This document shows, piece after piece, positions 9,370-19,297 of a stretch of DNA of 64,000 bases. This DNA comes from Bacillota bacterium (lineage in GTDB: Bacteria; Bacillota_I; Bacilli_A; RF39; UBA660). The stretch lies in assembly GCA_015059365.1 (NCBI GenBank), contig SVAO01000005.1, positions 16,343-80,342 on the forward strand, in the 5' to 3' direction. Both the position numbers and the translations under genes were made by a program. The notes beneath the pieces were generated by a model. That model worked only from the letters and a program-made list of their open reading frames with translations. It was not told the origin of the DNA and ran no database searches. How positions within the stretch are numbered: position 1 is the stretch's first letter; each line of letters opens with the position of its first letter.

Positions 9370-10305
9370 ATGTCTAAGTTATTTGAAATTGATCAAGAAT
9401 GTGGTACTACTGAAATTATAATAAAAAAAGATTGTAAATTTAAGAAATTGAATGACAAACTTTTAGAAGTTATGGGTGAGCAGAATTTAAATGAAATATC
9501 GATGTTATTTGTTGAACCTGATTTAACTATAAAAAAAGGTTATATAGATATATTTAAGAATAATAATTTAAGTTTTACTATATACAAAAATGAAGAAAGA
9601 ATTTATATTTCTCAAAAGAAACATTTAGAAACAGGTATACATGAATCTATTATAGATTTAGATTATAATCAAGGTTATGCTATAACAAGTATGAATCATG
9701 ATTTAACAGGAAGTACTACTGATATTAAAACATATAAGACTGTTGATAACTCAAATCCTTATTTTGATTTTAATAAGAAAGATGCACTAACTTTAGTTCG
9801 AGATGTATTAAAAAACATATCAGAAATTGTATTTTTGGGTGATATGTATGAGATGCTTAATTTGATTCCGGAAGAAGAATATGAACCTTTGATAAGTGAT
9901 GAGACAATTACTTTATCTTTAGCAGGTGAATTTGGTGATAAGCATCCCAATAAAACAGTGTCTCAAACTTTAGATATTATATTAAATGAAACTTTTGAAA
10001 AAGTTGGAATGATTCATTTTGATTATAGTATAGATGTTAGTAGTGATCATAGCCCAGGAAATGTTTGCTATAAAATTGGGGAATCATTTCAAAATAAGGG
10101 ATATGCTACGAAAGCATTAAAGTTACTAAAAGAATATCTTGGTAACCTTAAATATAAAGGTAATAAAGATTTGTATTTTTGGGTTAGTTATGATAATATT
10201 TTATCTCAAAAAGTAGTATTAAGTAATGGTGGCGAAGTTGTTAAGGAAGATCCTAAGGATAATGATCCTCTTGATAATGGTTATACTTATAGGATAAAAA
10301 TATAA
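9370..10305 (+). CDS. Protein with C-terminal GNAT-like acetyltransferase domain and an uncharacterised N-terminal region
   Basis: GNVCYKIGESFQNKGYATKALKLLKEYL resembles GNAT acetyl-CoA loop; ATG 9370 preceded by GAGGTGA. Confidence 0.6.
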   Translation: MSKLFEIDQECGTTEIIIKKDCKFKKLNDKLLEVMGEQNLNEISMLFVEPDLTIKKGYIDIFKNNNLSFTIYKNEERIYISQKKHLETGIHESIIDLDYNQGYAITSMNHDLTGSTTDIKTYKTVDNSNPYFDFNKKDALTLVRDVLKNISEIVFLGDMYEMLNLIPEEEYEPLISDETITLSLAGEFGDKHPNKTVSQTLDIILNETFEKVGMIHFDYSIDVSSDHSPGNVCYKIGESFQNKGYATKALKLLKEYLGNLKYKGNKDLYFWVSYDNILSQKVVLSNGGEVVKEDPKDNDPLDNGYTYRIKI

Positions 10306-10331
10306 AGAACTATTTGACTAGTTCTTTTTTT
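10305..10331 (+). terminator. Intrinsic terminator
   Basis: AGAACTAtttgacTAGTTCTTTTTTT. Confidence 0.75.
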
Positions 10332-10429
10332 GTGAATACTGCGAATATTCTTTATATTATTGATTAAATTTTATAAAAATATACAAAATAGTTTTAATTT
10401 AAGGTATAATATTTGCGGGAGATGATTAT

Positions 10430-11215
10430 ATGGATACATTAAAGATATCAAATTTAAGTGTTGAAGTAAAAAATAAAAAAATCTTAGATGATTTTAATTT
10501 AGAAATAAAAAGTGGAGAAATTCACGCTATTATGGGCCCAAATGGAACGGGGAAATCTACTTTAACTAAAGTTATTATGGGGGATTCATCATACAAAGTT
10601 TTAAATGGAAAGATAGAGTTTAATGGAGCACGTCTTAATAGTTTATCAGTAGATGAAAGAGCACGTCTTGGAATATTTTTGGGACTTCAAATGCCTTTAG
10701 AAATAGAAGGAGTTACTAATGCTGATTTTTTAAGAACTGCATTACACGAAAAAGAAGGAAATGATTTTAAACTGTTTCCATTTATTAAAAGAATGGATAA
10801 ATATATTGAAAAGTTAAATATGAATCCTGAAATGATTCACCGTGGAGTAAACCAAGGGTTTTCTGGTGGAGAGCGAAAGAAAAATGAAGTTTTACAGATG
10901 TATTTATTAGAACCTAAAATGGTGCTTTTGGATGAAATTGATTCTGGTTTGGATGTTGATAGTTTAAAAATAGTTGGAGAAAACGTAATGGAATATTACA
11001 AAGAAAAAAATCCAGGGATACTTGTTATTACTCATTATCAGAGATTATTAAATTATATTAAACCGACACACGTACATATTATGAAAGATGGTAAAATAAT
11101 AAAAAGTGGTGGGGAAGAACTAGTTCATTATATTGAAGAAAATGGATATGAAAAAATGGAAAAAAATAAAATATCTGGGTCTTGTATCGTGAAGGAAATA
11201 TCAAATCGTGAATAA
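10430..11215 (+). CDS. sufC: Fe-S cluster assembly ATPase SufC
   Basis: GPNGTGKSTLTKVIMG Walker A, FSGGERKKNEVLQM, LDEIDSGLDVD (SufC-type signature). Confidence 0.96.
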   Translation: MDTLKISNLSVEVKNKKILDDFNLEIKSGEIHAIMGPNGTGKSTLTKVIMGDSSYKVLNGKIEFNGARLNSLSVDERARLGIFLGLQMPLEIEGVTNADFLRTALHEKEGNDFKLFPFIKRMDKYIEKLNMNPEMIHRGVNQGFSGGERKKNEVLQMYLLEPKMVLLDEIDSGLDVDSLKIVGENVMEYYKEKNPGILVITHYQRLLNYIKPTHVHIMKDGKIIKSGGEELVHYIEENGYEKMEKNKISGSCIVKEISNRE

Positions 11216-12005
11216 AATAAATATAGTTGATGGAAGAATAGAAACAACGATTTTTGATAATGATATAGATTGTGAATTTATACCTAAAAATGACAAATTC
11301 TTAGTGGATTCATTAAAAATAAAAATAAAACAAGATACAGAATTAGAACTTAGTATTAAGAATAAAAAGGATAGTAAGATAGATATTTTTGTTAATGTAT
11401 TAGAAGGTGTTAATTTAAATGTTTATGAATACATAAATTCATCTAATATTAAGATTCAATATAAATATTATTTGGAAAAAAATAGTAATGTTGAGATTAA
11501 AAAAATTAATAATGTTAATTCAATAAAAGAATATGATATTGTGAATTTAAATGGAGAAAACTCAAAATTTAAACGAGTTTTAAAAACGATTAGTAATGGT
11601 TTAGAAAAGTATGATATGCTTATTTATCATAATGAAAAAAATTCAAGAAGTGATATGATTAATCATGGTGTTAATATTTTAGAAGGGAATTTAGTCTTTA
11701 ATGTTTCAACATTTGTCCCTAAAGATGTAAGCGGGTGTTATGCTAATCAAACTAATCGAATTATTAATTTAACAGATAATAAATGTCAAATTAGCCCTAA
11801 TATGTATATTGATTGCTTTGATGTTGTCGCTAACCATAGTGCTTTTATTGGAGCATTTAGTGAAAATGAATTGTTTTACTTACAGAGTAGAGGAATTCCT
11901 TATCAAGAGGCAACTAAACTATTAATTAAAGGTTTTTTAACAAGTGAATTAAATGAAGAACAAAAAAGAATATATAATAAAATATTAAATAAGTATTGGA
12001 GGTGA
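11208..12005 (+). CDS. Short SufB/SufD-family scaffold protein (265 aa)
   Basis: C-terminal SufB/D core: QTNRIINLTDNKCQISPNMYIDCFDVVANHSAFIGAFSENELFYLQSRGIPYQEATKLLIKGF; GTG start overlaps sufC. Confidence 0.88.
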   Translation: MNKINIVDGRIETTIFDNDIDCEFIPKNDKFLVDSLKIKIKQDTELELSIKNKKDSKIDIFVNVLEGVNLNVYEYINSSNIKIQYKYYLEKNSNVEIKKINNVNSIKEYDIVNLNGENSKFKRVLKTISNGLEKYDMLIYHNEKNSRSDMINHGVNILEGNLVFNVSTFVPKDVSGCYANQTNRIINLTDNKCQISPNMYIDCFDVVANHSAFIGAFSENELFYLQSRGIPYQEATKLLIKGFLTSELNEEQKRIYNKILNKYWR

Positions 12006-12008
12006 TTT

Positions 12009-13202
12009 ATGAATCGTGAAGATTTTCCAATTTTAAAAAATAATATAATTTATTTTGATAATAGTGCTACAACCTTAAAGCCCAAAATCTTAGTCGACAC
12101 ATTAAGCGATTATTATATGAATTATAGTGCGAATGCTCATAGAGGAGATTATGATATTAGTTTGAAAGTTGATGAGATGTATGAAGGTACTAGGGAATTT
12201 GTGAAAAAGTTTATTAATGCTAAAAGCATTAGAGAGATTGTTTTTACTAGTGGTGCTACAGATTCTTTAAATAAGATAATATTTGGATTCTTTAAATATT
12301 ATTTAAATGAAGGTGATGAGATATTACTTAGTAAAGCAGAACATGCTTCTAATTTACTCCCCTGGTATGAACTAGTTGAAGAAAAAAAATTAAATCTAAG
12401 TTATATTGATTTGGATTCAAATTATTGTTTAACTTTAGAAAATGTTAAGAAAGCAATAACAAATAAAACTAAAGTTATTTCTTTAGCCCATATAACCAAT
12501 GTTGTAGGTGACATTAGGCCAATTAAAGAAATAATTAAATATGCACATTCTTTAGGAATATTAGTATTAATTGATGGTGCTCAGAGTGTTCCTCATTTAA
12601 AGGTAGATGTTCAAGAACTAGATTGTGACTTTTTAACTTTTTCTGCTCATAAAATGTGTGGGCCAACCGGTCTTGGAATTATATACGGAAAAGAAAAATA
12701 TTTAAATAATACACATCCAATTATATTTGGTGGTGGAATGAACGCTTCCTTTGATGAAGAAGGAGTTAGGGTGTATAAAGAAATACCTCAAGTACTAGAG
12801 GCTGGCACACCTAATATAGCAGATGTAATTGCGTTTGGTAGTATAATTAAGTATTTAGAGAGTATTGGTATTGAAAAGATTAGTAATTATGAAAAAGAAT
12901 TGAAAAAATATGCAGTAAGTAAATTGAAACAAATTAAAGATATAATTATTTATAATGATAGTACTGAAAGTGGTATTTTAACATTTAATATGAGGGATGT
13001 TTTTGCACAAGATTTAGCAATTTATCTTAATAAATATAATATTTGTGTAAGAGCTGGTAATCATTGTGCAAAGATACTAAAAAATGAACTTAAAATTAAA
13101 AACACATGTAGAGTGAGTTTCTATTTTTATAATACTAAAGAGGAAATTGATAAATTGGTTGAAGTTTTATCTAATCCGAATTTAAAAAATGAAATAATTT
13201 AG
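12009..13202 (+). CDS. sufS: Cysteine desulfurase SufS
   Basis: YFDNSATTLKP, SAHKMCGPTGLGIIYGK, RAGNHCAKIL...CRVSFYFYNTKEEID. Confidence 0.95.
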   Translation: MNREDFPILKNNIIYFDNSATTLKPKILVDTLSDYYMNYSANAHRGDYDISLKVDEMYEGTREFVKKFINAKSIREIVFTSGATDSLNKIIFGFFKYYLNEGDEILLSKAEHASNLLPWYELVEEKKLNLSYIDLDSNYCLTLENVKKAITNKTKVISLAHITNVVGDIRPIKEIIKYAHSLGILVLIDGAQSVPHLKVDVQELDCDFLTFSAHKMCGPTGLGIIYGKEKYLNNTHPIIFGGGMNASFDEEGVRVYKEIPQVLEAGTPNIADVIAFGSIIKYLESIGIEKISNYEKELKKYAVSKLKQIKDIIIYNDSTESGILTFNMRDVFAQDLAIYLNKYNICVRAGNHCAKILKNELKIKNTCRVSFYFYNTKEEIDKLVEVLSNPNLKNEII

Positions 13203-13206
13203 TATA

Positions 13207-13237
13207 TAAGAGCATTTTTTAATAGATGCTTTTTTAT
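13207..13237 (+). terminator. Intrinsic terminator after sufS
   Basis: AGCATtttttaatagATGCTTTTTTA. Confidence 0.6.
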
Positions 13238-13291
13238 TGATTTACTTATTAAATGAATCGTGTTATAATATTAGCGAAGATTAATTTATTC

Positions 13292-13498
13292 AAAAAAAAG
13301 GAACACTTAATTGCCGAATTGAGTGCTCAAAATAGTCATGCACCGTAAGGTGCTATTTCTTTATTATTACTATAGCGAGTAGTAAGATTAAAGATGAAAT
13401 AAAACTTAATAAATATTTAATTAAAATGTCATCTTTCACAAATATTACCAGACTCCTTCCTTAGAGTTTAGTAAGCCCTCAATAATTAAATGTTCCTC
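13292..13498 (-). ncRNA. Independent minus-strand small RNA, candidate 6S RNA
   Basis: Minus-strand promoter TTTACA (13533-13528), 17-nt spacer, TAATAT (13510-13505); end-to-end closing stem GGAACA-TTAATTATTG / CAATTAAGTGTTCC; T8 tract at 13299-13292; long imperfect apical hairpin and open central region; about 207 nt. Confidence 0.55.
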
Positions 13499-13504
13499 AT
13501 ATAA

Positions 13505-13533
13505 ATATTAACACAATATTAACTATTTGTAAA
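13505..13533 (-). promoter_or_regulatory. Sigma-A promoter of minus-strand ncRNA
   Basis: TTTACA - 17 nt - TAATAT, with TGTG upstream of the -10. Confidence 0.8.
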
Positions 13534-13605
13534 CACAAAAATTAAAATAGACGAAATAAATTTTTTTTGATATAATTAATAGGATTAAAAAAGAAAGGAG
13601 AAATT

Positions 13606-15255
13606 ATGAGTAAAATAAAGATATTTAGTCTTGGTGGTTTAAATGAAATTGGTAAAAATATGTATGTTGTTGAAGTTGACCAAGATATATTTGTGTTCGA
13701 TGCGGGTCTTAAGTATGCCGATGATAATAATTTAGGTGTAGATTATATTATTCCTAATTATGATTATTTAAAAGAAAATAAAGAACGAATAAAAGGTTTA
13801 TTTATTACACATGGACATGATCAACAAATGGGTGCTATTTCTGATATTTTATTAGATATCCCTAATTTAAAAGTTTATGGGACTACTTTTACTTTGGAAA
13901 TATTAAAAGAAGAACTACAAGAAGATGGAATTCAAACAGAGCATTTAATTGAAATAAAGCCACATAAAAAACTTAATTTTGGAAACAATAGTGTGTTTCC
14001 AATAAGTTTAACTCACGGAGTTCCAGATGCGGTAGGATATGTATTATATACACCAGATGGTGCAATATTTTATACGGGAAATTTTGTATTTGATCCAACC
14101 ATGTCAGATTTTTATAAAACTGATGTTGGAAAACTTGCATATGTTGGTAAACAAGGTGTTCTTTGTTTATTAAGTGAATCTATGTATGCTGATAAAAAAG
14201 GATTTACATCACCTAATCATCGAACATCGGCTTTAATAAGAGAAATTTTATACAAGCATAATAATGAACGTATTTTATTTAATGTTTTTCAAGCACAACT
14301 AAATAGAATTCAAGAGTTATTTAATGAAGTTATAAAGACAAATCGCCGTGTTGTTATTATGGGTAAACGCTTAGAAGCTTTGATACTAAGGTCAATAGAT
14401 ATGAAGTATATTGATTTTGATAAAACAAGAATAGGCTCACTAAAAGAAGTAGAAGATAAGAATGTTGTGGTTCTTATTTCAGATGAACGAGAAAAACCTT
14501 TTTCTAATATAAAAAGAATAATTCGTGGATATGATAAATTCATTAAGATTGATGAGCATGACACCGTAGTATTTGCATCTCCTGTTTATGATGGAATGGA
14601 AAAAAGTTTTACTAAAGTACTGGATGATATTGCGGCTTTAGGAGCTAATTTAGTTACTTTTTCAAATAAAAAATATCTTTCTTTACATGCATCAAGCGAA
14701 GATTTAATGCTGATGATTGATTTGATGAAACCAACTTATTATTTTCCGGTAAATGGTGAATATCGCAATCAAGTTGCCAACAAAGATGTAGCTTTGCAAG
14801 TTGGTATGAAAGAAGAAAATATTATTTTAAATTTAAATGGACAAGTTGCAACATTTATAAATGGTAAATTATTAGATACTAAAGAAACTATTAAGACTGA
14901 TGAAGTACTAATTGATGGTAAAACACCTGGAGATATTGGTGAATTAGTTTTAAAAGATCGTGAAATGTTAAGTGATAATGGAATAGTAATTGTTACTGCC
15001 ACATTAGATAGAATGACTAAAAAAGTACTCGCAGGTCCAGAAATTCTTACTCGTGGATTTATTTATGTTAAGGAAAATATAGATTTGATCAAAGAGGCAG
15101 AAAGAATTTCAAATGAAATTATTGAAAATAATATAAAACCTCATTATGTAGATTTTAATAAAATTAAAATGGAAGTACGTGATAAGGTTGGAAAATATTT
15201 TTATGATGAGACAGAGTGTAAACCAATGATTTTAATAGTTATACAAGAAGTTTAA
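13606..15255 (+). CDS. rnj: Ribonuclease J
   Basis: SLGGLNEIGKNMYVVE, ITHGHDQQMGAISDIL, FYTGNFVFDPT, beta-CASP region; 549 aa. Canonical HGHxDH appears as HGHDQQ in this copy. Confidence 0.93.
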   Translation: MSKIKIFSLGGLNEIGKNMYVVEVDQDIFVFDAGLKYADDNNLGVDYIIPNYDYLKENKERIKGLFITHGHDQQMGAISDILLDIPNLKVYGTTFTLEILKEELQEDGIQTEHLIEIKPHKKLNFGNNSVFPISLTHGVPDAVGYVLYTPDGAIFYTGNFVFDPTMSDFYKTDVGKLAYVGKQGVLCLLSESMYADKKGFTSPNHRTSALIREILYKHNNERILFNVFQAQLNRIQELFNEVIKTNRRVVIMGKRLEALILRSIDMKYIDFDKTRIGSLKEVEDKNVVVLISDEREKPFSNIKRIIRGYDKFIKIDEHDTVVFASPVYDGMEKSFTKVLDDIAALGANLVTFSNKKYLSLHASSEDLMLMIDLMKPTYYFPVNGEYRNQVANKDVALQVGMKEENIILNLNGQVATFINGKLLDTKETIKTDEVLIDGKTPGDIGELVLKDREMLSDNGIVIVTATLDRMTKKVLAGPEILTRGFIYVKENIDLIKEAERISNEIIENNIKPHYVDFNKIKMEVRDKVGKYFYDETECKPMILIVIQEV

Positions 15256-15276
15256 TATACTTCTTGTTTTTTTATA
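15252..15276 (+). terminator. Intrinsic terminator after rnj
   Basis: ACAAGAAGTttaatatACTTCTTGTTTTTTT. Confidence 0.75.
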
Positions 15277-15318
15277 AAAAAGATTAGAAAAATATGGTAA
15301 AATATAATTGGTGATGAT

Positions 15319-15939
15319 ATGAAGAGGGGATTTACATTAATAGAAGTCATGGCGGTTATAACAATTTTGGCTGTTATAGGCTTAATTGCAGTTATTGCGG
15401 TTGATAAGGTGATCAAGGATAATAATCAAAAATTATATGATGTACAAGTTTCTAATATAGAAGATGCAGCTCGTACTTGGGGGGCTAAAAATATAAAATA
15501 TTTGCCAGATAATGATTTTGAAACAATATCAATTCCGTTATTAATATTAAAACAAGAAGGACTAATAGATAAAGATATAACTAATCAAAAAACAGGTGAA
15601 AAGTTTTTTGATGATATGTATATTGATATAACATATAAAGATGGGATATATAATTATAACTTGATTGAAAATAGTGGAGGGACTATTTCTGATAATTTAG
15701 ATAGTCCAACAATAATTATTTATGATACTATAAATAAGGAAATATCTTTAGGTAATAGTTTAGAAATTGATGGAATTGTAATCTTAAGAGATGGTACTAT
15801 ATTTGAGTTAAATTCTGGTAGTTCTTATGTAAGCGAGGATACAAATTTTAATTCAAATAAAGTGGGAGAATATTATTATAAAATTATTGTTAATGATGGT
15901 AAAAGTTTTACTGTTACTAGAAAAATTACAGTGAAATAG
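15319..15939 (+). CDS. Type IV pilin-like/pseudopilin protein with C-terminal beta domain
   Basis: N-terminal methylation motif MKRGFTLIEVMAVITILAVIGLIAVIAV. Confidence 0.8.
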   Translation: MKRGFTLIEVMAVITILAVIGLIAVIAVDKVIKDNNQKLYDVQVSNIEDAARTWGAKNIKYLPDNDFETISIPLLILKQEGLIDKDITNQKTGEKFFDDMYIDITYKDGIYNYNLIENSGGTISDNLDSPTIIIYDTINKEISLGNSLEIDGIVILRDGTIFELNSGSSYVSEDTNFNSNKVGEYYYKIIVNDGKSFTVTRKITVK

Positions 15940-15988
15940 GTATTTTATATACCTTTTTTTTATGTTAAAATATGTTTGGAGGGATATT

Positions 15989-16711
15989 ATGGTTTATACA
16001 TCAATAGATAATAAAAATATAAAAAATATAAAAAAATTAAATATAAAGAAATATCGTGATCAAGAAAGTCTATTTTTAGTAGAAGGTGAACATTTAGTTT
16101 TAGAAGCTTATAAATGTGGATTATTAAAGACACTTATCACAAGAGAAGGTTCTAAGTTTAAAATTGATGTAGAGACTATGTATGTATCAGATAATGTCTT
16201 AAAATTTTTAAGTGAATTAGAAACACCTACAGTAATTGGAGTATGTGAAAAAATCAAAGAAAAAGAAATTGGAAACAAGATTCTAATTTTAGATGATATT
16301 CAAGATCCTGGTAATCTTGGAACAATTATTAGAAGTGCGGTTGCTTTTAATATAGATTCTATTATTTTAAGTCCTAACACGGTGGATTTATATAATTCTA
16401 AGGTAGTAAGAGCTAGTCAGGGAATGTTATTTAATGTAAATATATTAAAGACAAATTTAAATGATTTTGTCTTAAAACTTAAGAATAATAATTATAAAAT
16501 ATATGCCACATATGTAAATGGTGGAAAAAGTTTAAAAGATATTGAAAAAACAGAAAAGTTTGCTATAATAATGGGTAATGAAGGAGCAGGAGTAAAAGAG
16601 GAACTTTTAAATCTTGCTGATCATTATTTATATATTGAAATGAATCAACTTTGTGAAAGTTTAAATGTAGGTGTTGCTACAAGTATCATATTATATGAAA
16701 TGAATAAGTAG
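15989..16711 (+). CDS. TrmH/SpoU-family RNA 2'-O-methyltransferase
   Basis: LDDIQDPGNLGTIIRSA, IMGNEGAGV, IEMNQLCESLNVGVATSIILYE; ATG 15989 follows GGAGGG. Confidence 0.93.
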   Translation: MVYTSIDNKNIKNIKKLNIKKYRDQESLFLVEGEHLVLEAYKCGLLKTLITREGSKFKIDVETMYVSDNVLKFLSELETPTVIGVCEKIKEKEIGNKILILDDIQDPGNLGTIIRSAVAFNIDSIILSPNTVDLYNSKVVRASQGMLFNVNILKTNLNDFVLKLKNNNYKIYATYVNGGKSLKDIEKTEKFAIIMGNEGAGVKEELLNLADHYLYIEMNQLCESLNVGVATSIILYEMNK

Positions 16712-16718
16712 GTGAGTT

Positions 16719-17213
16719 ATGAACGAAATATATTTAGGTGAAATTGTTAATACTCATGGAATCAAAGGTGAATTAAGAATAATTTCTAATTTTAAATATA
16801 AGAAAGAAGTTTTTAAAAAAGGATTTCATCTTTATGTTGGAAAAAGTAGAGAAGATTTAATTATCAACAGTTATAGAGTTCATAAAAACTATGATATGGT
16901 TACTTTTGAGGGTTTAAATGATATAAATGAAGTACTGATATATAAGGGAGAGCCTGTATATATAAATAGAGAAGATATAAATGTAGATGGCTATCTTTTA
17001 GAAGATTTAATAGGGATGGAAGTTTATAGCAAAAATAAAAAAATTGGTAAAGTTATTGAGATTATTAATAATCGTGCTCATGAACTATTGGTTGTATTTG
17101 ATAATAATAAAAAGCATTTAATACCTTTTGTTGATGAATTTGTTGAATGCGTTGATATTGATAATAAAAAAATTAATATTATACTAATAGAGGGATTAAT
17201 AAATGAAGATTGA
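16719..17213 (+). CDS. rimM: 16S rRNA processing protein RimM
   Basis: [35 protein letters not shown]; adjacency to trmD. Confidence 0.95.
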   Translation: MNEIYLGEIVNTHGIKGELRIISNFKYKKEVFKKGFHLYVGKSREDLIINSYRVHKNYDMVTFEGLNDINEVLIYKGEPVYINREDINVDGYLLEDLIGMEVYSKNKKIGKVIEIINNRAHELLVVFDNNKKHLIPFVDEFVECVDIDNKKINIILIEGLINED

Positions 17214-17871
17214 TATACTAACATTATTTCCAAATATGTTTGATGGATTTATCAATGAATCAATTATCAAAAGAGCAATATCTAGTAATAAAGTAGAAAT
17301 AAATATTCATAACATCAGGGATTATACTACTGATCCACATAAGAAGGTTGATGATTATCAATTCGGTGGTGGAGAAGGTATGATTTTAATGCCTCAACCA
17401 ATTTTTGACGCAGTAAAAAGTTTAAAAACAAAAGATAGTTTTATAATACTGATGACCCCACAAGGGAAGGTTTATAATCAAGAATATGCTCATAAATTAA
17501 TAGAATATAAACATTTAATAATTATTTGTGGTCACTATGAAGGTTTTGATGAAAGAATTAGAACTCTTGTTGATTGTGAAATAAGTATAGGAGATTTTAT
17601 TTTAACTGGAGGGGAATTACCAAGTATGGTAATTTGTGATAGTGTTATTAGATTATTAGATGGAGTCATAAAAAAAGAATCATATCAAAATGATTCGTTT
17701 GAAAATAACTTGTTAGATTATCCGGTTTATACTAAACCAGTAGATTTTGAAGGAATGAAGGTTCCTGATGTATTACTTTCTGGTCATCATGAAAATATTC
17801 GTAAATGGAGATTAGAAGAACAAATAAAAAGGACAAAAGAAAGACGACCTGATTTACTAGAAAAGAGATGA
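17203..17871 (+). CDS. trmD: tRNA (guanine-N1)-methyltransferase
   Basis: [52 protein letters not shown]. Confidence 0.98.
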   Translation: MKIDILTLFPNMFDGFINESIIKRAISSNKVEINIHNIRDYTTDPHKKVDDYQFGGGEGMILMPQPIFDAVKSLKTKDSFIILMTPQGKVYNQEYAHKLIEYKHLIIICGHYEGFDERIRTLVDCEISIGDFILTGGELPSMVICDSVIRLLDGVIKKESYQNDSFENNLLDYPVYTKPVDFEGMKVPDVLLSGHHENIRKWRLEEQIKRTKERRPDLLEKR

Positions 17872-17875
17872 TTTT

Positions 17876-18334
17876 ATGGTAAATACAAGAAAATATCTAT
17901 TAAGTAAAGATAATAAAACTAAAGAATTAGTTGTGTTAGATTATAATAAATTAGGAGGATATGAATTTAATCCTAAGAATAGTAGTAATTATATAGGAGT
18001 AAATGTTAATAAAATGGTTGTTATAAAGCCAAGTTTTGTTGAGAAGGTTTTAAAGAAAAAAGTAAAACGTAAACTGGATTTATATTTACAGTTTATTGTT
18101 GGTATTTTAGATGATGAAGATACTGATCCTACTAATTTAAGAATTGTTTTAAATGACATTGAAAGATATAGACGTACTATTATAAATAAATATCAATTAT
18201 ATTTAGATGAAAAATATGTAAATTTATTATTAAAGAAAATAGATTTATTGAGCCATGAAATTAAGATGAAATTAATTTATACTAGAGTTCCTTTAGAAAA
18301 ACAAGAGGAAAACGAAAGAAGAAGAGGAAGATAA
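17876..18334 (+). CDS. Hypothetical protein downstream of trmD
   Basis: 152-aa ORF; no recognised motif. Confidence 0.6.
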   Translation: MVNTRKYLLSKDNKTKELVVLDYNKLGGYEFNPKNSSNYIGVNVNKMVVIKPSFVEKVLKKKVKRKLDLYLQFIVGILDDEDTDPTNLRIVLNDIERYRRTIINKYQLYLDEKYVNLLLKKIDLLSHEIKMKLIYTRVPLEKQEENERRRGR

Positions 18335-18362
18335 AAAAACCAAAATTTATTTTTTGGTTTTT
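18333..18362. terminator. Bidirectional terminator at convergent junction
   Basis: AAAACCAAAAtttattTTTTGGTTTTT. Confidence 0.65.
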
Positions 18363-19297
18363 ATTTTTATATTTGAATTACTATAATGTTTATATAAAGA
18401 GATAATTTTTTCTTTATTATATATTAGTTTAATTAATATCAATTTTTTATATACGTTATCTAATCCTTTGTATTTTTTTTGAAAAATTATATCTATTAAT
18501 ACTTTTTCAGTTAAGATGCAATCTAATGTTTCTATAAATTCTTTGCATTCTTCATGATGAAACGAAAATAAATATGATAATAATTCAGAGTATGTCGTTC
18601 CACGTTCAATACTAATTCCTATCTTAGACACAATACACGAATCTAATTTTTCTATTCCGTTTGGATCATTTAAATAGTTTTTAGCAATGTCAATTGGTAA
18701 AGAAACCCAAAGCGAGGTACCGTTATCATAAGCTCCCGCAAATTTAAAATATGGGTGGTGTGGATTATCGTGGTTACGGATAAGGGCGAGATTAGAAGCA
18801 TTCCTGTCATAGTGGTCACATAATGCATCCATAATGATTAATGTAAATAGTTGTTTAGTTATTTGTTTGTATTCATCTCTATTTGGGATTACTGCTTTTA
18901 TAGCTTCTAATATTAGTTGGATAGAATAGTATTCTTTGGTTTTTTTGCACTTTAAACTTTTTGGTACAAAGTCTTGCCTTATATTTTGAATTAATGCGTT
19001 AAAATCAATTAATTCTTCATTATTTTGTAAAAAGCAGTAACTTATGATTCCAATACCTTTTCTTGATTTAACTAATTCTATTTTACAACAATTAATATGC
19101 AATAATTTACATATTTCACTATACAATGATTCTGCATAGTGGGCATTTGTGCTGGTGTTATTATCTTTAATTTGGGTAATTTTATATAGACAAAGAAGTT
19201 GATTAGGCGATAATAACCATTCTTTCTCATTCGTTCCTCTAAATTCATTACTAATTTTTTTGAAATGGTCTATATTTTTAAATTCTGCTTTTGACAT
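18347..19297 (-). CDS. HipA/CtkA-like protein kinase (HipT-like)
   Basis: FRGTNEKEW N-lobe segment, DALCDHYDRNASNLAL catalytic loop, AGAYDNGTSLW metal loop; ATG at 19297 has SD GAGGAT. Confidence 0.75.
   Translation of the reverse strand: MSKAEFKNIDHFKKISNEFRGTNEKEWLLSPNQLLCLYKITQIKDNNTSTNAHYAESLYSEICKLLHINCCKIELVKSRKGIGIISYCFLQNNEELIDFNALIQNIRQDFVPKSLKCKKTKEYYSIQLILEAIKAVIPNRDEYKQITKQLFTLIIMDALCDHYDRNASNLALIRNHDNPHHPYFKFAGAYDNGTSLWVSLPIDIAKNYLNDPNGIEKLDSCIVSKIGISIERGTTYSELLSYLFSFHHEECKEFIETLDCILTEKVLIDIIFQKKYKGLDNVYKKLILIKLIYNKEKIISLYKHYSNSNIKIKTKK

Noticed and set aside
13292-13498. Reading the sufS-rnj gap as tmRNA or RNase P RNA
   Set aside because: Too short and no tRNA-like ends, tag reading frame or RNase P signature (GAGGAAAGTCC-type) was found.
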